Source of the DNA: Alphaproteobacteria bacterium
GTDB taxonomy: Bacteria > Pseudomonadota > Alphaproteobacteria > Micavibrionales > Micavibrionaceae
Reading direction: 5' to 3'
NCBI GenBank assembly: GCA_016125135.1
Contig: WGMJ01000003.1
Span: forward strand, 124,001-188,000
DNA length: 64,000 nt
Under the pieces are notes generated by a model. The model did not search any database, had not been told where the DNA came from, and saw only the letters and a program-made list of their open reading frames with translations. A program made the position numbers and the translations under genes. Below, piece by piece: positions 9,950-17,556 of the stretch (position 1 is the first letter of the stretch; every line of letters begins with the position of its first letter).

Positions 9950-11017
9950 TTACTCGGTCACTTTCCGGCGGTCAGCGGCGTATTTACCGGCAAACAGCTC
10001 GTCCGAGAAAACGTCTTCCCAGGCGCCCTGTGTCGAGGCTTTTGAATACTCGGTTGCGCGGTTTTCAAAGAAGTTCGTATGCTCGGCACCGTTCATCATG
10101 ATGTCCATCCAAGGCAGCGGGTTTTTCTCGATGCCGAAGATCGGCTCGAGGTTCAACTGCTGCAAACGGCGGTCCCCGATAAAACGGATATATTGCTTCA
10201 CTTCCTCAGCCTGCAGACCTTCAACACCGCCCAGCTCGAATGCAAGGTCAATGAAGTTGTCTTCGAAGCCGATAATTGTACGGCAGCAATCTGTAATCTC
10301 GTCTTTCAGATCCTGATCCCAGATATCTTTATTCTCGTGCACGAAGGCGTTGAATAGTTTGATCATTGAAAGACAGTGCAAGGTTTCATCACGCACAGAC
10401 CATGTTACGATCTGCCCCATACCCTTCATTTTATTGAAGCGCGGGAAGTTCATGAGAATCGCAAAAGAGGCGAATAATTGCAGGCCCTCAGTAAATGCGC
10501 CAAACATCGCCATTGTTTTTGCAATGTCACGGCGGGATGCCATAGAGGCGTTCTGCATATAGTCGAACTTGTCTTTCATCGCCTTGTATTTCAGGAAGGC
10601 TTGATATTCAACTTCCGGCATACCGAGCGTATCAAGCAAGTGCGAATAGGCAGCGATGTGAACTGTTTCAATGTTCGAGAAAGCGGAGAGCATCATCTGC
10701 ACTTCAATGGGCCCAAAGACTTGTGAGTAATGCTTCATATAGCAGTTATTCACTTCAACATCGCTCTGCGTGAAGAAGCGCATGATTTGCGTCAGCAGGT
10801 TTTTCTCGCCCGGTGTGAGCTTCTGTTTCCAGTCACGCACGTCTTCTGCCATTGGCACCTCTTCCGGTAGCCAGTGAACGCGTTGCTGTGTCAGCCATGC
10901 TTCGTAGCACCATGGGTACAGAAACGGCTTATAGACATGGCGCTCCTGTAAAAGAGGGGATTTTGCGTTTGTTACGTCGTCAGTTATTACAGCCTTCGCG
11001 GCAGCACCTTGAGCCAT
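9950..11017 (-). CDS. nrdB: Class Ia ribonucleotide reductase, beta subunit
   Basis: Small subunit of ribonucleotide reductase; it houses the di-iron centre and tyrosyl radical needed to make deoxyribonucleotides. The 355-residue protein has the ligands in the expected spacing: Asp86 (TQSDVEV), Glu117 and His120 (IETVH), radical Tyr124 (AAYSHLL) and the later RDETLHC Glu-x-x-His pair. The partner nrdA is not in the window, so the two subunit genes are apart. Two NrdR boxes overlap the upstream promoter region, predicting NrdR repression. The start is the ATG at 11017, preceded by an AAGGAG-type site. Confidence 0.97.
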   Translation of the reverse strand: MAQGAAAKAVITDDVTNAKSPLLQERHVYKPFLYPWCYEAWLTQQRVHWLPEEVPMAEDVRDWKQKLTPGEKNLLTQIMRFFTQSDVEVNNCYMKHYSQVFGPIEVQMMLSAFSNIETVHIAAYSHLLDTLGMPEVEYQAFLKYKAMKDKFDYMQNASMASRRDIAKTMAMFGAFTEGLQLFASFAILMNFPRFNKMKGMGQIVTWSVRDETLHCLSMIKLFNAFVHENKDIWDQDLKDEITDCCRTIIGFEDNFIDLAFELGGVEGLQAEEVKQYIRFIGDRRLQQLNLEPIFGIEKNPLPWMDIMMNGAEHTNFFENRATEYSKASTQGAWEDVFSDELFAGKYAADRRKVTE

Positions 11018-11099
11018 GTTTTTCTCCTTATTTTTCTCAGATTAGGGCGGGTTTGCGGGGAGATGCGAGTCATTATTACGATTCGTCCCCAGAGATTTA

Positions 11100-11115
11100 A
11101 TACTATATATAGTAT
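11100..11115. promoter_or_regulatory. NrdR box 1
   Basis: A perfect 16-base palindrome with the core CTATATATAG, matching the known NrdR box (ACA-CTATATATAG-TGT type). It is paired with a second copy 33 bases away. NrdR is the nucleotide-sensing repressor of ribonucleotide reductase genes; the nearest target is nrdB. Confidence 0.85.
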
Positions 11116-11128
11116 GCCAATAAGTCAA
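11100..11128 (-). promoter_or_regulatory. nrdB promoter overlapping an NrdR box
   Basis: On the minus strand TTGACT (11128-11123) is followed after 17 bases by TAGTAT (11105-11100). The -10 region falls inside the first NrdR box, so bound NrdR would block polymerase. Hexamer matches are partial. Confidence 0.5.
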
Positions 11129-11132
11129 TCTA

Positions 11133-11148
11133 TAACTATATATAGAAT
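11133..11148. promoter_or_regulatory. NrdR box 2
   Basis: The second CTATATATAG core, at 11136-11145, is 33 bases centre to centre from box 1, about three DNA helix turns. This paired arrangement is characteristic of NrdR-controlled promoters. It also faces the divergent ASCH-domain gene at 11219, so both genes could be affected. Confidence 0.82.
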
Positions 11149-11218
11149 ATTTTCTTATTGCTATATTGCTCAGTCCTGATAATTAAGTCTGAACGCACAA
11201 TAACAAAAGGGAGTCGCT

Positions 11219-11599
11219 ATGCAGGTGATGGATTTATATGAAGAATTTTTTCCAAAGGTTCTCGATAAAATAAAAATTTCAACAGTGCGGTTTGGTCACA
11301 GAGATGATAGCCACCTCCCTCTTGGCTTCACACAGATCAATGCAACAAAAGGTCAGGCGGACAGTATTGTTGTTGATGTAACGAACAAGATTTATAAAAC
11401 CTTCGGCACTTTAACAGAAGAAGACGCGATTAACGATGGCTTCAATTCTCTGCAAGAATTAAAAGATGTTATTCTGGCGATATACAAAGATCGTGGCGTA
11501 ACTGACGACAGCGCAGTAACAATCGCTTACTTTGATGTACAATATGTGATGCAGGGTGTGCGCCCAAACGCACCAAAAGCGGCAGAGTTAAAACCGTAG
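11219..11599 (+). CDS. ASCH-domain (PUA-like) protein
   Basis: A 126-residue cytoplasmic protein resembling the ASCH/YqfB family of PUA-like folds. The features are an early Lys-rich stretch followed by STVRFGHRD (family K-x-x-T-x-R type), a central VVDVTNKIYKTFGTLTEEDAINDGF segment and an ILAIYKDRG region. Some members hydrolyse acetylated cytidine or bind RNA; this one's activity is unknown. The ATG has a GGGAG site seven bases upstream. It is divergent from nrdB with the NrdR boxes between them, so a link to nucleotide metabolism is possible but inferred. Confidence 0.72.
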   Translation: MQVMDLYEEFFPKVLDKIKISTVRFGHRDDSHLPLGFTQINATKGQADSIVVDVTNKIYKTFGTLTEEDAINDGFNSLQELKDVILAIYKDRGVTDDSAVTIAYFDVQYVMQGVRPNAPKAAELKP

Positions 11600-11624
11600 C
11601 AACTAGCCACCAACCCCTTATGGT

Positions 11625-12566
11625 TTACCCAAAAACTTTTAAACAAGGGTAGTTTGTATCCACAGGAATGACCCCAAAGTTTTTTGCAACACTGGCTGTA
11701 AATGTTGGGTCAATGCCGCCGTAACGATGCAAAAGCTGGCTATACACCATTATAAATACGGGGCCGTGCAAGGGATATGCTCCGCCATCACTTAAATGCT
11801 TCACCAATGCGTGCGCCATTTCATGCAAAACAACAAACTTGCATAAGGGCGCAGCTGTCTTTGTGCCAATAATCTCCCCTGAAGTGTTTAATAAATCAAC
11901 CCAGCCAAATTTTTCTGCTGCGCAAACACCCTTGTTTTCTTTAATAGCATTCGCAAAGCACAGTAAATCCTCTTTACCTGCATAAAAAGCCAATGTAGTT
12001 GCGCCCTGTCGCCTTATAATCTCTCCGGTATCAAAACGAACTTTTGAAATTTTTATGCCGTAGTCTGCTTCAATTTGATTAACTAAAGCAAGCGCTTCAT
12101 CTTCCTCGATATGGTCAAATAATTCTGGCGCAGCACATCCAATGAGAGCTTTCTCGAATGCATAGACTTGCTCTGCCTGATCAAGGCTAATATTGGTATC
12201 AAACGAAGAAGCAAACATGAATGCAGACTGCACATTATCATCATTTGATTTTACGTTGCCGTCTTCTCTGGCAAACAGCCTCAAGTAATGTAATGCATCA
12301 TCCTCACTGTCCGTAAAAAATCCGGCGGAACAATTCTCGCCTGTACGCGGTAAAATGAAAGCGCCATAACCTGCCTGAATTCGAAATGGTAAGGTAGATT
12401 TTTTATGGAGTGTGCCAGGATGGTCACCCCAAAGAATATTCTTAACCAATTTTTCGGCAGCAGCCTCCGCATTAAAACTGACGGCAACACAACATAAATC
12501 TCTGAACGAGTCGTAGTGTACGTCGAGTATTTCAAATTCTGCAGTTGTAGAGGGTTCACCAATCAT
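11625..12566 (-). CDS. Putative zinc metallohydrolase with HEMAH and HGP motifs
   Basis: A 313-residue protein. Near its C-terminus it has HEMAH (248-252) followed by HGPVFIMVYSQLL (from 267), the arrangement HExxH...HGPxF seen in a family of putative zinc metallohydrolases (TIGR04338-like). The N-terminal 240 residues are not recognised. No signal peptide is seen, so it is probably cytoplasmic. It follows pheS on the minus strand by 31 bases, in the place where pheT is normally found. The convergent ASCH gene ends 25 bases away. The motif is clear, the substrate unknown. Confidence 0.68.
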   Translation of the reverse strand: MIGEPSTTAEFEILDVHYDSFRDLCCVAVSFNAEAAAEKLVKNILWGDHPGTLHKKSTLPFRIQAGYGAFILPRTGENCSAGFFTDSEDDALHYLRLFAREDGNVKSNDDNVQSAFMFASSFDTNISLDQAEQVYAFEKALIGCAAPELFDHIEEDEALALVNQIEADYGIKISKVRFDTGEIIRRQGATTLAFYAGKEDLLCFANAIKENKGVCAAEKFGWVDLLNTSGEIIGTKTAAPLCKFVVLHEMAHALVKHLSDGGAYPLHGPVFIMVYSQLLHRYGGIDPTFTASVAKNFGVIPVDTNYPCLKVFG

Positions 12567-12597
12567 GTCGGGAACCTAGCAAATATATTAAATTATG

Positions 12598-13644
12598 TCA
12601 ATTAAAAACACTGAACCCGTAATGTTTCAGCCACCTAAGGTCACTTTCAAAAAAAGTACGCAGATCAGGGATTCCGTATTTCAGCATCGCCACACGCTCC
12701 ACGCCCATACCAAAGGCAAAGCCCTGATATTTCTCGGGGTCGATGCCGCAATTTTTGAGAACATTCGGATGCACCATGCCGCAACCCAGAATTTCAAGCC
12801 AGTCATCACCCTGCCCAAGCTTGAGTTCGCCACCTTTACGTGAACAGCCAATATCCATTTCAGCGCTTGGCTCTGTGAACGGGAAGAAGCTGGGGCGGAA
12901 ACGCACTTTCAAATCAGGGATGTTGAAATAGCTGCGCACGAAATCCATCAGGCAGCCTTTCAAATGGCCCATATTGGTTTCGGTATCAATCACCAAACCT
13001 TCCATCTGGTGGAACATCGGGGTATGGGTCATGTCATAGTCCGAGCGATAGGTACGGCCCATACAGATTAATTTTAAAGGCGGCTTTTGTTCCTGCATCG
13101 CACGGATCTGAACCGTTGATGTATGTGTACGCAACAAACGCTTTGTTGCGTCTGCTGCATCCGGCAAATAAAATGTATCGTGCATTTCACGTGCAGGGTG
13201 CCCGGGCGGGAAGTTGAGTGCTGTAAAATTATGGAAGTCATCTTCGATATCAGGGCCTTCAGCTAGTGCGAACCCCATGTCGGAAAAAATTGCGAGCAGT
13301 TCTTCCATCGCTTGTGAAATCGGGTGAACAGCGCCTTTTGTTTCAGGCTTCACAGGCAATGAAATATCAATAGTTTCAGTTTTCAGTTTTTCTGCCAATG
13401 CTGCGCGCTTCAAAACCACCTCACGCGATTCAATAGCAGACGCAACGGCATCCTTCACGGCGTTCCATGTGGCTCCCGCTTCTTTGCGCTGATCTGGCGC
13501 CAGAGACCCGAGCGTTTTCATGCCCTCGGTAATTGCGCCTTTTTTGCCAAGCACAGCAACGCGGATATTTTCAAGTGCGCTTAAATCATTTGCGGCTTCG
13601 ATTTGCGCCAGAGCTTCTGTTTGAATTTTTTGTGCTTCTTGCAT
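12598..13644 (-). CDS. pheS: Phenylalanyl-tRNA synthetase alpha subunit
   Basis: Catalytic subunit of the alpha2-beta2 PheRS. The 348-residue protein has an N-terminal coiled-coil region that contacts tRNA, then the class II core: motif 1 near [13 protein letters not shown], motif 2 [20 protein letters not shown] and motif 3 [14 protein letters not shown]. It starts six bases after the AI-2E permease gene ends. The beta-subunit gene pheT is expected directly downstream but is missing there, so it must be elsewhere. Confidence 0.97.
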   Translation of the reverse strand: MQEAQKIQTEALAQIEAANDLSALENIRVAVLGKKGAITEGMKTLGSLAPDQRKEAGATWNAVKDAVASAIESREVVLKRAALAEKLKTETIDISLPVKPETKGAVHPISQAMEELLAIFSDMGFALAEGPDIEDDFHNFTALNFPPGHPAREMHDTFYLPDAADATKRLLRTHTSTVQIRAMQEQKPPLKLICMGRTYRSDYDMTHTPMFHQMEGLVIDTETNMGHLKGCLMDFVRSYFNIPDLKVRFRPSFFPFTEPSAEMDIGCSRKGGELKLGQGDDWLEILGCGMVHPNVLKNCGIDPEKYQGFAFGMGVERVAMLKYGIPDLRTFFESDLRWLKHYGFSVFN

Positions 13645-13650
13645 AGTGTT

Positions 13651-14736
13651 TTATTTCTTATTACCGGTTAATATATCATCTTCGCTGGGCGCTGCGTTAA
13701 TCGTACTGAATTCTGCCACCAGCGCATAGGCCACAGCAAGTAATGTTGGCCCGATAAAGAGGCCGATAAACCCGAACGCAAGAACACCACCGAAAACACC
13801 GAGCAAAACAAGCAGTAGCGGCAATGAGCTGCCAAGGCTGATGAAGTAAGGGCGTATAACATTATCAATAGAGCTGACCATCAAACCCCAGAGCAACATG
13901 AAAATACCCATGCCGATCTGGTCATCCATAAAGAGCCATATCGTTGCTGCGCCCCAAATAAGTGGCGGGCCAACGGGAATAAAAGAGACAAGGAACGTTA
14001 CCAAACCAAGGAGTGCTGCTGCCGGTATGCCGGCAATAGCAAACCCGATACCCGCAACCGTACCTTGCACAAGCGCGGTTACCAGAAGCCCGTAAACAAC
14101 ACCAATCATGGTGCGTTTTGTAATATCCAGATAACGACGGCCACGTGTGCCAACAAAACGGTCAAGCAGGATATTCAGCCGGTCAACAAAAGTGTGCCCG
14201 TACAAAAAGAAAAAGAACGCCAGCAAAATACCGAGCGAAAGATCTGTCAGGCCACGGCCAATTGCTGCACCCGCGCTGATAAAAAATTGCGATACGGCCG
14301 TGCCGTGTGTTTGAACAAGTGTCTGTAAGTCAGCCGCGCTTGTTAGATATTCGTCCCAGAATTCACCTAAATAGCTGCCGATAATTGGCAATGTTACAAG
14401 CCATTCGGGTGGTGTTTCAGAACGTTCGCCGAAGGCCTCTAGCAGTAATTTGTGCACTGATGAAAAATTATCAGCAGCACTTGAGCCCAAGAAGAGGAGT
14501 GGAACAATAAAGCAGAGCGCGACAACAAGCGTCATGCCAAAGGCCGCCAGAACAGAATGTACTTTTAGTTTTTTCTCGAGCCAGACATACCCGGGCCAAG
14601 TCGTAAGACAAAGAATAGCGCCCCAAACAAGAGCTGGAATAAAGGGGGAAAGAACTGAAAAACAGCCCCATGCAAGAAGCGCCAGCGCGAGACCGACGGT
14701 AACGATGCGAAAATATTTGTCTGTGCTTTGTTCCAT
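13651..14736 (-). CDS. AI-2E family transporter (multi-span permease)
   Basis: A 361-residue inner membrane protein of the AI-2E/PurR-regulated permease family (PF01594). About eight hydrophobic segments are visible, with the conserved Pro/Gly-rich region ALLGLVTFLVSFIPVGPPLIWGAATIWLF and a C-terminal FGFIGLFIGPTLLAVAYALV. Members export varied small molecules or act as Na+/H+ antiporters; the substrate cannot be assigned. It sits between rplT and pheS, an unusual insertion into the rplT-pheST order. The rplT terminator lies just upstream of it. Confidence 0.85.
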   Translation of the reverse strand: MEQSTDKYFRIVTVGLALALLAWGCFSVLSPFIPALVWGAILCLTTWPGYVWLEKKLKVHSVLAAFGMTLVVALCFIVPLLFLGSSAADNFSSVHKLLLEAFGERSETPPEWLVTLPIIGSYLGEFWDEYLTSAADLQTLVQTHGTAVSQFFISAGAAIGRGLTDLSLGILLAFFFFLYGHTFVDRLNILLDRFVGTRGRRYLDITKRTMIGVVYGLLVTALVQGTVAGIGFAIAGIPAAALLGLVTFLVSFIPVGPPLIWGAATIWLFMDDQIGMGIFMLLWGLMVSSIDNVIRPYFISLGSSLPLLLVLLGVFGGVLAFGFIGLFIGPTLLAVAYALVAEFSTINAAPSEDDILTGNKK

Positions 14737-14755
14737 GATTCCAAAACGTAGAAAG

Positions 14756-14780
14756 AAAAAGGGCCGCTTTCGCGGCCCTT
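14756..14780 (-). terminator. Intrinsic terminator of rpmI-rplT
   Basis: GGGCCGC (14761-14767) pairs with GCGGCCC (14772-14778) over a TTTC loop. On the minus strand a run of T follows. It is 13 bases past the rplT stop and before the AI-2E permease start. Confidence 0.85.
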
Positions 14781-14792
14781 GCTTAATTTTTC

Positions 14793-15161
14793 TTAGGCCG
14801 CTTTTTTCAGCGCTGCCTGCGCCTGTTTGGCAATGGCTTCGAAAGCCGCGATATCATTCACGGCCAGCTCAGCCAAAATCTTGCGGTCAACTTCGATACC
14901 AGCTTTTGCAACACCGCCCATGAATTGGGAGTATGTCAGGCCAAACTGGCGTGATGCCGCATTGATACGCTGGATCCACAGACTGCGGAAATCGCGCTTC
15001 TTATTGCGACGGTCACGGTAAGCATATTGAAGCGCCTTTTCAACGCGCTCGAGTGCCGGACGGTAGCAATTACCGGAACGACCACGATAGCCTTTAGCAA
15101 GCTTCAGAACTTTTGTGTGTCTCGCATGGGCGCGAGGACCTGATTTACGTGCGCGTGACAT
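14793..15161 (-). CDS. rplT: 50S ribosomal protein L20
   Basis: A 122-residue 23S rRNA-binding protein needed early in 50S assembly. The sequence is unmistakable: [27 protein letters not shown] at the start and the [18 protein letters not shown] block. Its ATG overlaps the rpmI stop (TAATG), so it is translationally coupled to L35. It is followed by a strong terminator. In many bacteria L20 represses this operon by binding its leader; an upstream mRNA leader of about 70 bases exists here, but I did not find a clear L20 site. Confidence 0.98.
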   Translation of the reverse strand: MSRARKSGPRAHARHTKVLKLAKGYRGRSGNCYRPALERVEKALQYAYRDRRNKKRDFRSLWIQRINAASRQFGLTYSQFMGGVAKAGIEVDRKILAELAVNDIAAFEAIAKQAQAALKKAA

Positions 15162-15457
15162 TATGCAGCTCCCTTCTGGGCTTTAGTTTCGGCAGCAGCT
15201 TTCTTAAGCGCGAACGCCAGCGCCTTGCGGGCTTTTGCATTTCTCTTTTTGCCTTTGGTGTTATGGGGCAACCAGTTTTTCAGCACTTTTTCCTCGTCAG
15301 CCTTGAACATGACTGTCATGGAACGCTTTTTACGGTTGGCGGATGCACTTTTATTGAGCATCAGGTGGCGACAGTTGGCTGGTTCAGCCTTCACTTTGCC
15401 CGTACCTGTTACTTTAAAGCGCTTTTTGGCAGCGCTTTTGGTTTTCATCTTCGGCAT
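15161..15457 (-). CDS. rpmI: 50S ribosomal protein L35 with a C-terminal extension
   Basis: The first 65 residues are typical L35: [21 protein letters not shown], then [18 protein letters not shown]. The start is placed at 15457 because it gives this N-terminus and has a GGAGA ribosome site; the frame continues upstream but without L35 character. The protein is 98 residues against the usual 64-67, with about 32 extra Lys/Ala-rich residues at the end. The stop overlaps the rplT start. infC, commonly the first gene of this operon, is absent upstream. Confidence 0.95.
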   Translation of the reverse strand: MPKMKTKSAAKKRFKVTGTGKVKAEPANCRHLMLNKSASANRKKRSMTVMFKADEEKVLKNWLPHNTKGKKRNAKARKALAFALKKAAAETKAQKGAA

Positions 15458-15532
15458 TTTCTTCTCCATTTTCAATGGGTTAAGACAGACCCCCGAGGCA
15501 GCCGATACGAGCCAGAGGATCAACAAGAGGCT

Positions 15533-15561
15533 TTTATAGGGAGTTTAGGCCTAAGAATCAA
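15533..15561 (-). promoter_or_regulatory. Promoter of rpmI-rplT
   Basis: On the minus strand TTGATT (15561-15556) and TATAAA (15538-15533) are 17 bases apart. Transcription would start near 15526, leaving a leader of about 70 bases before rpmI, long enough for autoregulation by L20. Confidence 0.65.
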
Positions 15562-15582
15562 GAAATATCGACTTCTCTTTTA

Positions 15583-15611
15583 TTGACTCATTGAGCCTCC
15601 TCATATATAAA
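15583..15611 (+). promoter_or_regulatory. Promoter of the 140-residue hypothetical gene
   Basis: TTGACT at 15583-15588 and TATAAA at 15606-15611 are separated by exactly 17 bases. The predicted start near 15618 leaves a very short leader containing an AGAGGG ribosome site before the ATG at 15634. Confidence 0.65.
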
Positions 15612-15633
15612 TATGTAAAAAAGAGGGTCGATT

Positions 15634-16056
15634 ATGCAAGCTATTAAACTAAAGTTTCTAAGTTCTAGCGTTATCTCACAGCATGCTGAGGGCGGAGCGA
15701 GCGTTTCTCGCTACGAGATCAAACAAACGACAAAACCTGCCAAAATTAACCTTATTATGAGCGAGACTCGGGTTGAAAGTGCTGGTGACTGGTTTGACCA
15801 CCGAGGTTCAATCGCTAGATTTGCTACAAGCGATAAATCATCAGAATTATACGGCAAGGTATCCCTGAGAAGCGGGTGTTTGAAAAATGACTTTATACAA
15901 ATTGTAGATGCTCTCGTAGACAAAATGACCGGAAGGCCTGGAAGACTAAATATGCAAGTAAAGTTACCGGGTCTTTGGGGTCAAAAGATACGCGTCCATA
16001 GTGTGGATTCGCTGAGAGCAATAGGCGGCCATTTACCTGAAACTAGGCCCGCATAA
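15634..16056 (+). CDS. Hypothetical protein
   Basis: A 140-residue soluble, basic protein that I do not recognise. It has no signal peptide, membrane segment or known motif; the C-terminal part (MQVKLPGLWGQKIRVHSVDSLRAIGG) may form a small beta-rich fold. Its reality is supported by a good promoter at 15583-15611 and an AGAGGG ribosome site before the ATG. It stands alone, divergent from rpmI and convergent with the alpha/beta hydrolase gene three bases away. Confidence 0.62.
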   Translation: MQAIKLKFLSSSVISQHAEGGASVSRYEIKQTTKPAKINLIMSETRVESAGDWFDHRGSIARFATSDKSSELYGKVSLRSGCLKNDFIQIVDALVDKMTGRPGRLNMQVKLPGLWGQKIRVHSVDSLRAIGGHLPETRPA

Positions 16057-16080
16057 AAATTATCGAAGCTTCGATAAAAA
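16057..16080 (-). terminator. Palindromic hairpin at the end of the alpha/beta hydrolase gene
   Basis: TTATCGAAGCTTCGATAA at 16060-16077 is an 18-base perfect palindrome. It contains the hydrolase stop codon and has A runs on both sides, so each strand reads hairpin plus T run. It may terminate both convergent genes, although the stem is short. Confidence 0.5.
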
Positions 16081-16827
16081 CTCTGCAGTATGGTGCAACA
16101 CCATCTGGCGGATCCCCGCTTGGGGTAGGCCGTAGGATCCTTTTTCGTAAACCGTTACTTCGAGGCGTGGCGCATTAATATTTTCCTTCGCCCAGTCAGC
16201 TTGTGAAACAGGCACGCGGTGATCATCAGAACCAATATGGATCGTCATCGGCATTTTTATTTTCAGTGATTCGGCGGACGGTAACTCATCTGCCAGACTG
16301 CGTGCCAGCGCTTCAATCTCTTCATTCGTAATGGAGGGCTTGTATTGCGCAAGGTCAACACCATGCGCTGAAAAACCTTCTCCCGTCTGCCAGAGCGGGT
16401 AAAGCGCCACAAAAGATTTTACGTGTGTATCACAAACATCAAGCGCGATCTTGGCCGACAACCCTTCGGCGATAATCGCAATGTCTTCCACATTCACTGT
16501 ATCCTTCAGCCACAGCCTTACATCTTCTATATCTTCACAAATCTGCTCAGGCCCGAAATGTTCGGGCCTCTCGGCGCTTTCACCAAAGCCGGAAAAATCA
16601 AACGCGAGTGAACGAAAACCTTTTTTTGCCAAAGCTGTTTGCATTTCGGTAAAAATATCGGCCGCACCCTTCTTCATACCCGGTAGATCATGCAACAGTA
16701 AAACAGCTGTATCACGCATCCACGGAATAATATTGCCTTCCTCACCGAATTTCTCAGCAGGCAAAACCAGAAAGCCGCTGAGAAAACGGTTATCACGTGT
16801 TGTAATTTTGACAATTTCGGTCTTCAT
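16060..16827 (-). CDS. Alpha/beta hydrolase
   Basis: A 255-residue cytoplasmic protein with the alpha/beta hydrolase fold. It shows the oxyanion-side LLHDLPGMKKG segment, FDFSGFGES after strand 4, a nucleophile-elbow-like IAEGLSAKIAL (Ser in place, but not a standard GxSxG) and a C-terminal GSDDHRVPVSQA carrying the likely acid. The weakly matching elbow and lack of an obvious catalytic His motif leave the activity open. It is similar in layout to dienelactone-hydrolase or acylglycerol-lipase-like proteins. It stands alone, with a terminator-like palindrome at its end. Confidence 0.72.
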   Translation of the reverse strand: MKTEIVKITTRDNRFLSGFLVLPAEKFGEEGNIIPWMRDTAVLLLHDLPGMKKGAADIFTEMQTALAKKGFRSLAFDFSGFGESAERPEHFGPEQICEDIEDVRLWLKDTVNVEDIAIIAEGLSAKIALDVCDTHVKSFVALYPLWQTGEGFSAHGVDLAQYKPSITNEEIEALARSLADELPSAESLKIKMPMTIHIGSDDHRVPVSQADWAKENINAPRLEVTVYEKGSYGLPQAGIRQMVLHHTAEFLSKLR

Positions 16828-16871
16828 AATCGCCTATTATTCTAAGAGATAATTCTGAACAACTTCATAAT

Positions 16872-16899
16872 AAAAAGCCCGCCAAAAGGCGGGCTTTTT
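16872..16899 (-). terminator. Bidirectional intrinsic terminator
   Basis: AAAAAGCCCGCC (16872-16883) and GGCGGGCTTTTT (16888-16899) form a perfect 12-base stem with an AAAA loop. It lies 15 bases past the redoxin gene on the minus strand. Confidence 0.88.
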
Positions 16900-16913
16900 G
16901 GGCTATAACAATA

Positions 16914-17519
16914 TTAGTATTTAACGGAGCACCCGTAAGGCTCTGTTGAAGCTGTTTCAGGCTTTTTACCTTCTTTTAAGGCATTCAGCGCTTCACGCAC
17001 GTAGTTTTTAGATGTCGGAATAACGTCTTGCTGTGCACTCTTATTATCATCAATTGCACCGGCATAAACAAGGACACCATCCTGATCGATTACAAACATG
17101 TGCGGTGTTGTTTTTGCATCATATTTGCGGCCCAACTCACCCGAAGCATCCAGAATTTTGTGCGTAAAGTTTGCACCCTGTTCTTCCTTCAGTGCTTTGG
17201 CCTTCGCAGCATCAATGTGGCCTTCCTTGCCTTCAGCCGAAGATACAATGCTAACCCATATAACACCGTTATCTGTTGCTTCTTTCTGGAGCGCCTGCAT
17301 ATTTCCTGACTCATAGTGTTTTTTTACAAACGGGCAGCCATGGTTTGTCCATTCAAGCACAATGGTTTTACCTTGAAGAGCCGAGAGCGCAATTTCATGG
17401 CCCTCAATATCAAGCGCTTTGAAATCGGGCGCAGGCTTGCCCACTTCGGGCGTTGCAAAAGCAGGCGCAGCGACAAGTGCGCAGGCCATAACAAGAAAAG
17501 ACAATAATAGTTTCATCAA
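16914..17519 (-). CDS. Periplasmic redoxin (thioredoxin/AhpC-TSA family)
   Basis: A 201-residue protein with a signal peptide (MKLLLSFLVMACALVAAPAFA) and a redoxin domain beginning EVGKPAPDFKALDIEG. The active-site region is NHGCPFVKKHY with Cys62; a second cysteine is not in a CxxC position, but the C-terminal PYGCSVKY supplies Cys197. This combination is a recurring family of exported thioredoxin-like proteins. The DsbD-like reductase gene lies 37 bases upstream on the same strand, so the pair likely forms a periplasmic thiol-reducing system. A strong terminator follows. Confidence 0.85.
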   Translation of the reverse strand: MMKLLLSFLVMACALVAAPAFATPEVGKPAPDFKALDIEGHEIALSALQGKTIVLEWTNHGCPFVKKHYESGNMQALQKEATDNGVIWVSIVSSAEGKEGHIDAAKAKALKEEQGANFTHKILDASGELGRKYDAKTTPHMFVIDQDGVLVYAGAIDDNKSAQQDVIPTSKNYVREALNALKEGKKPETASTEPYGCSVKY

Positions 17520-17556
17520 AATCTCCTGGGGTTAAAAACGTTTTGAAAAATATAGT

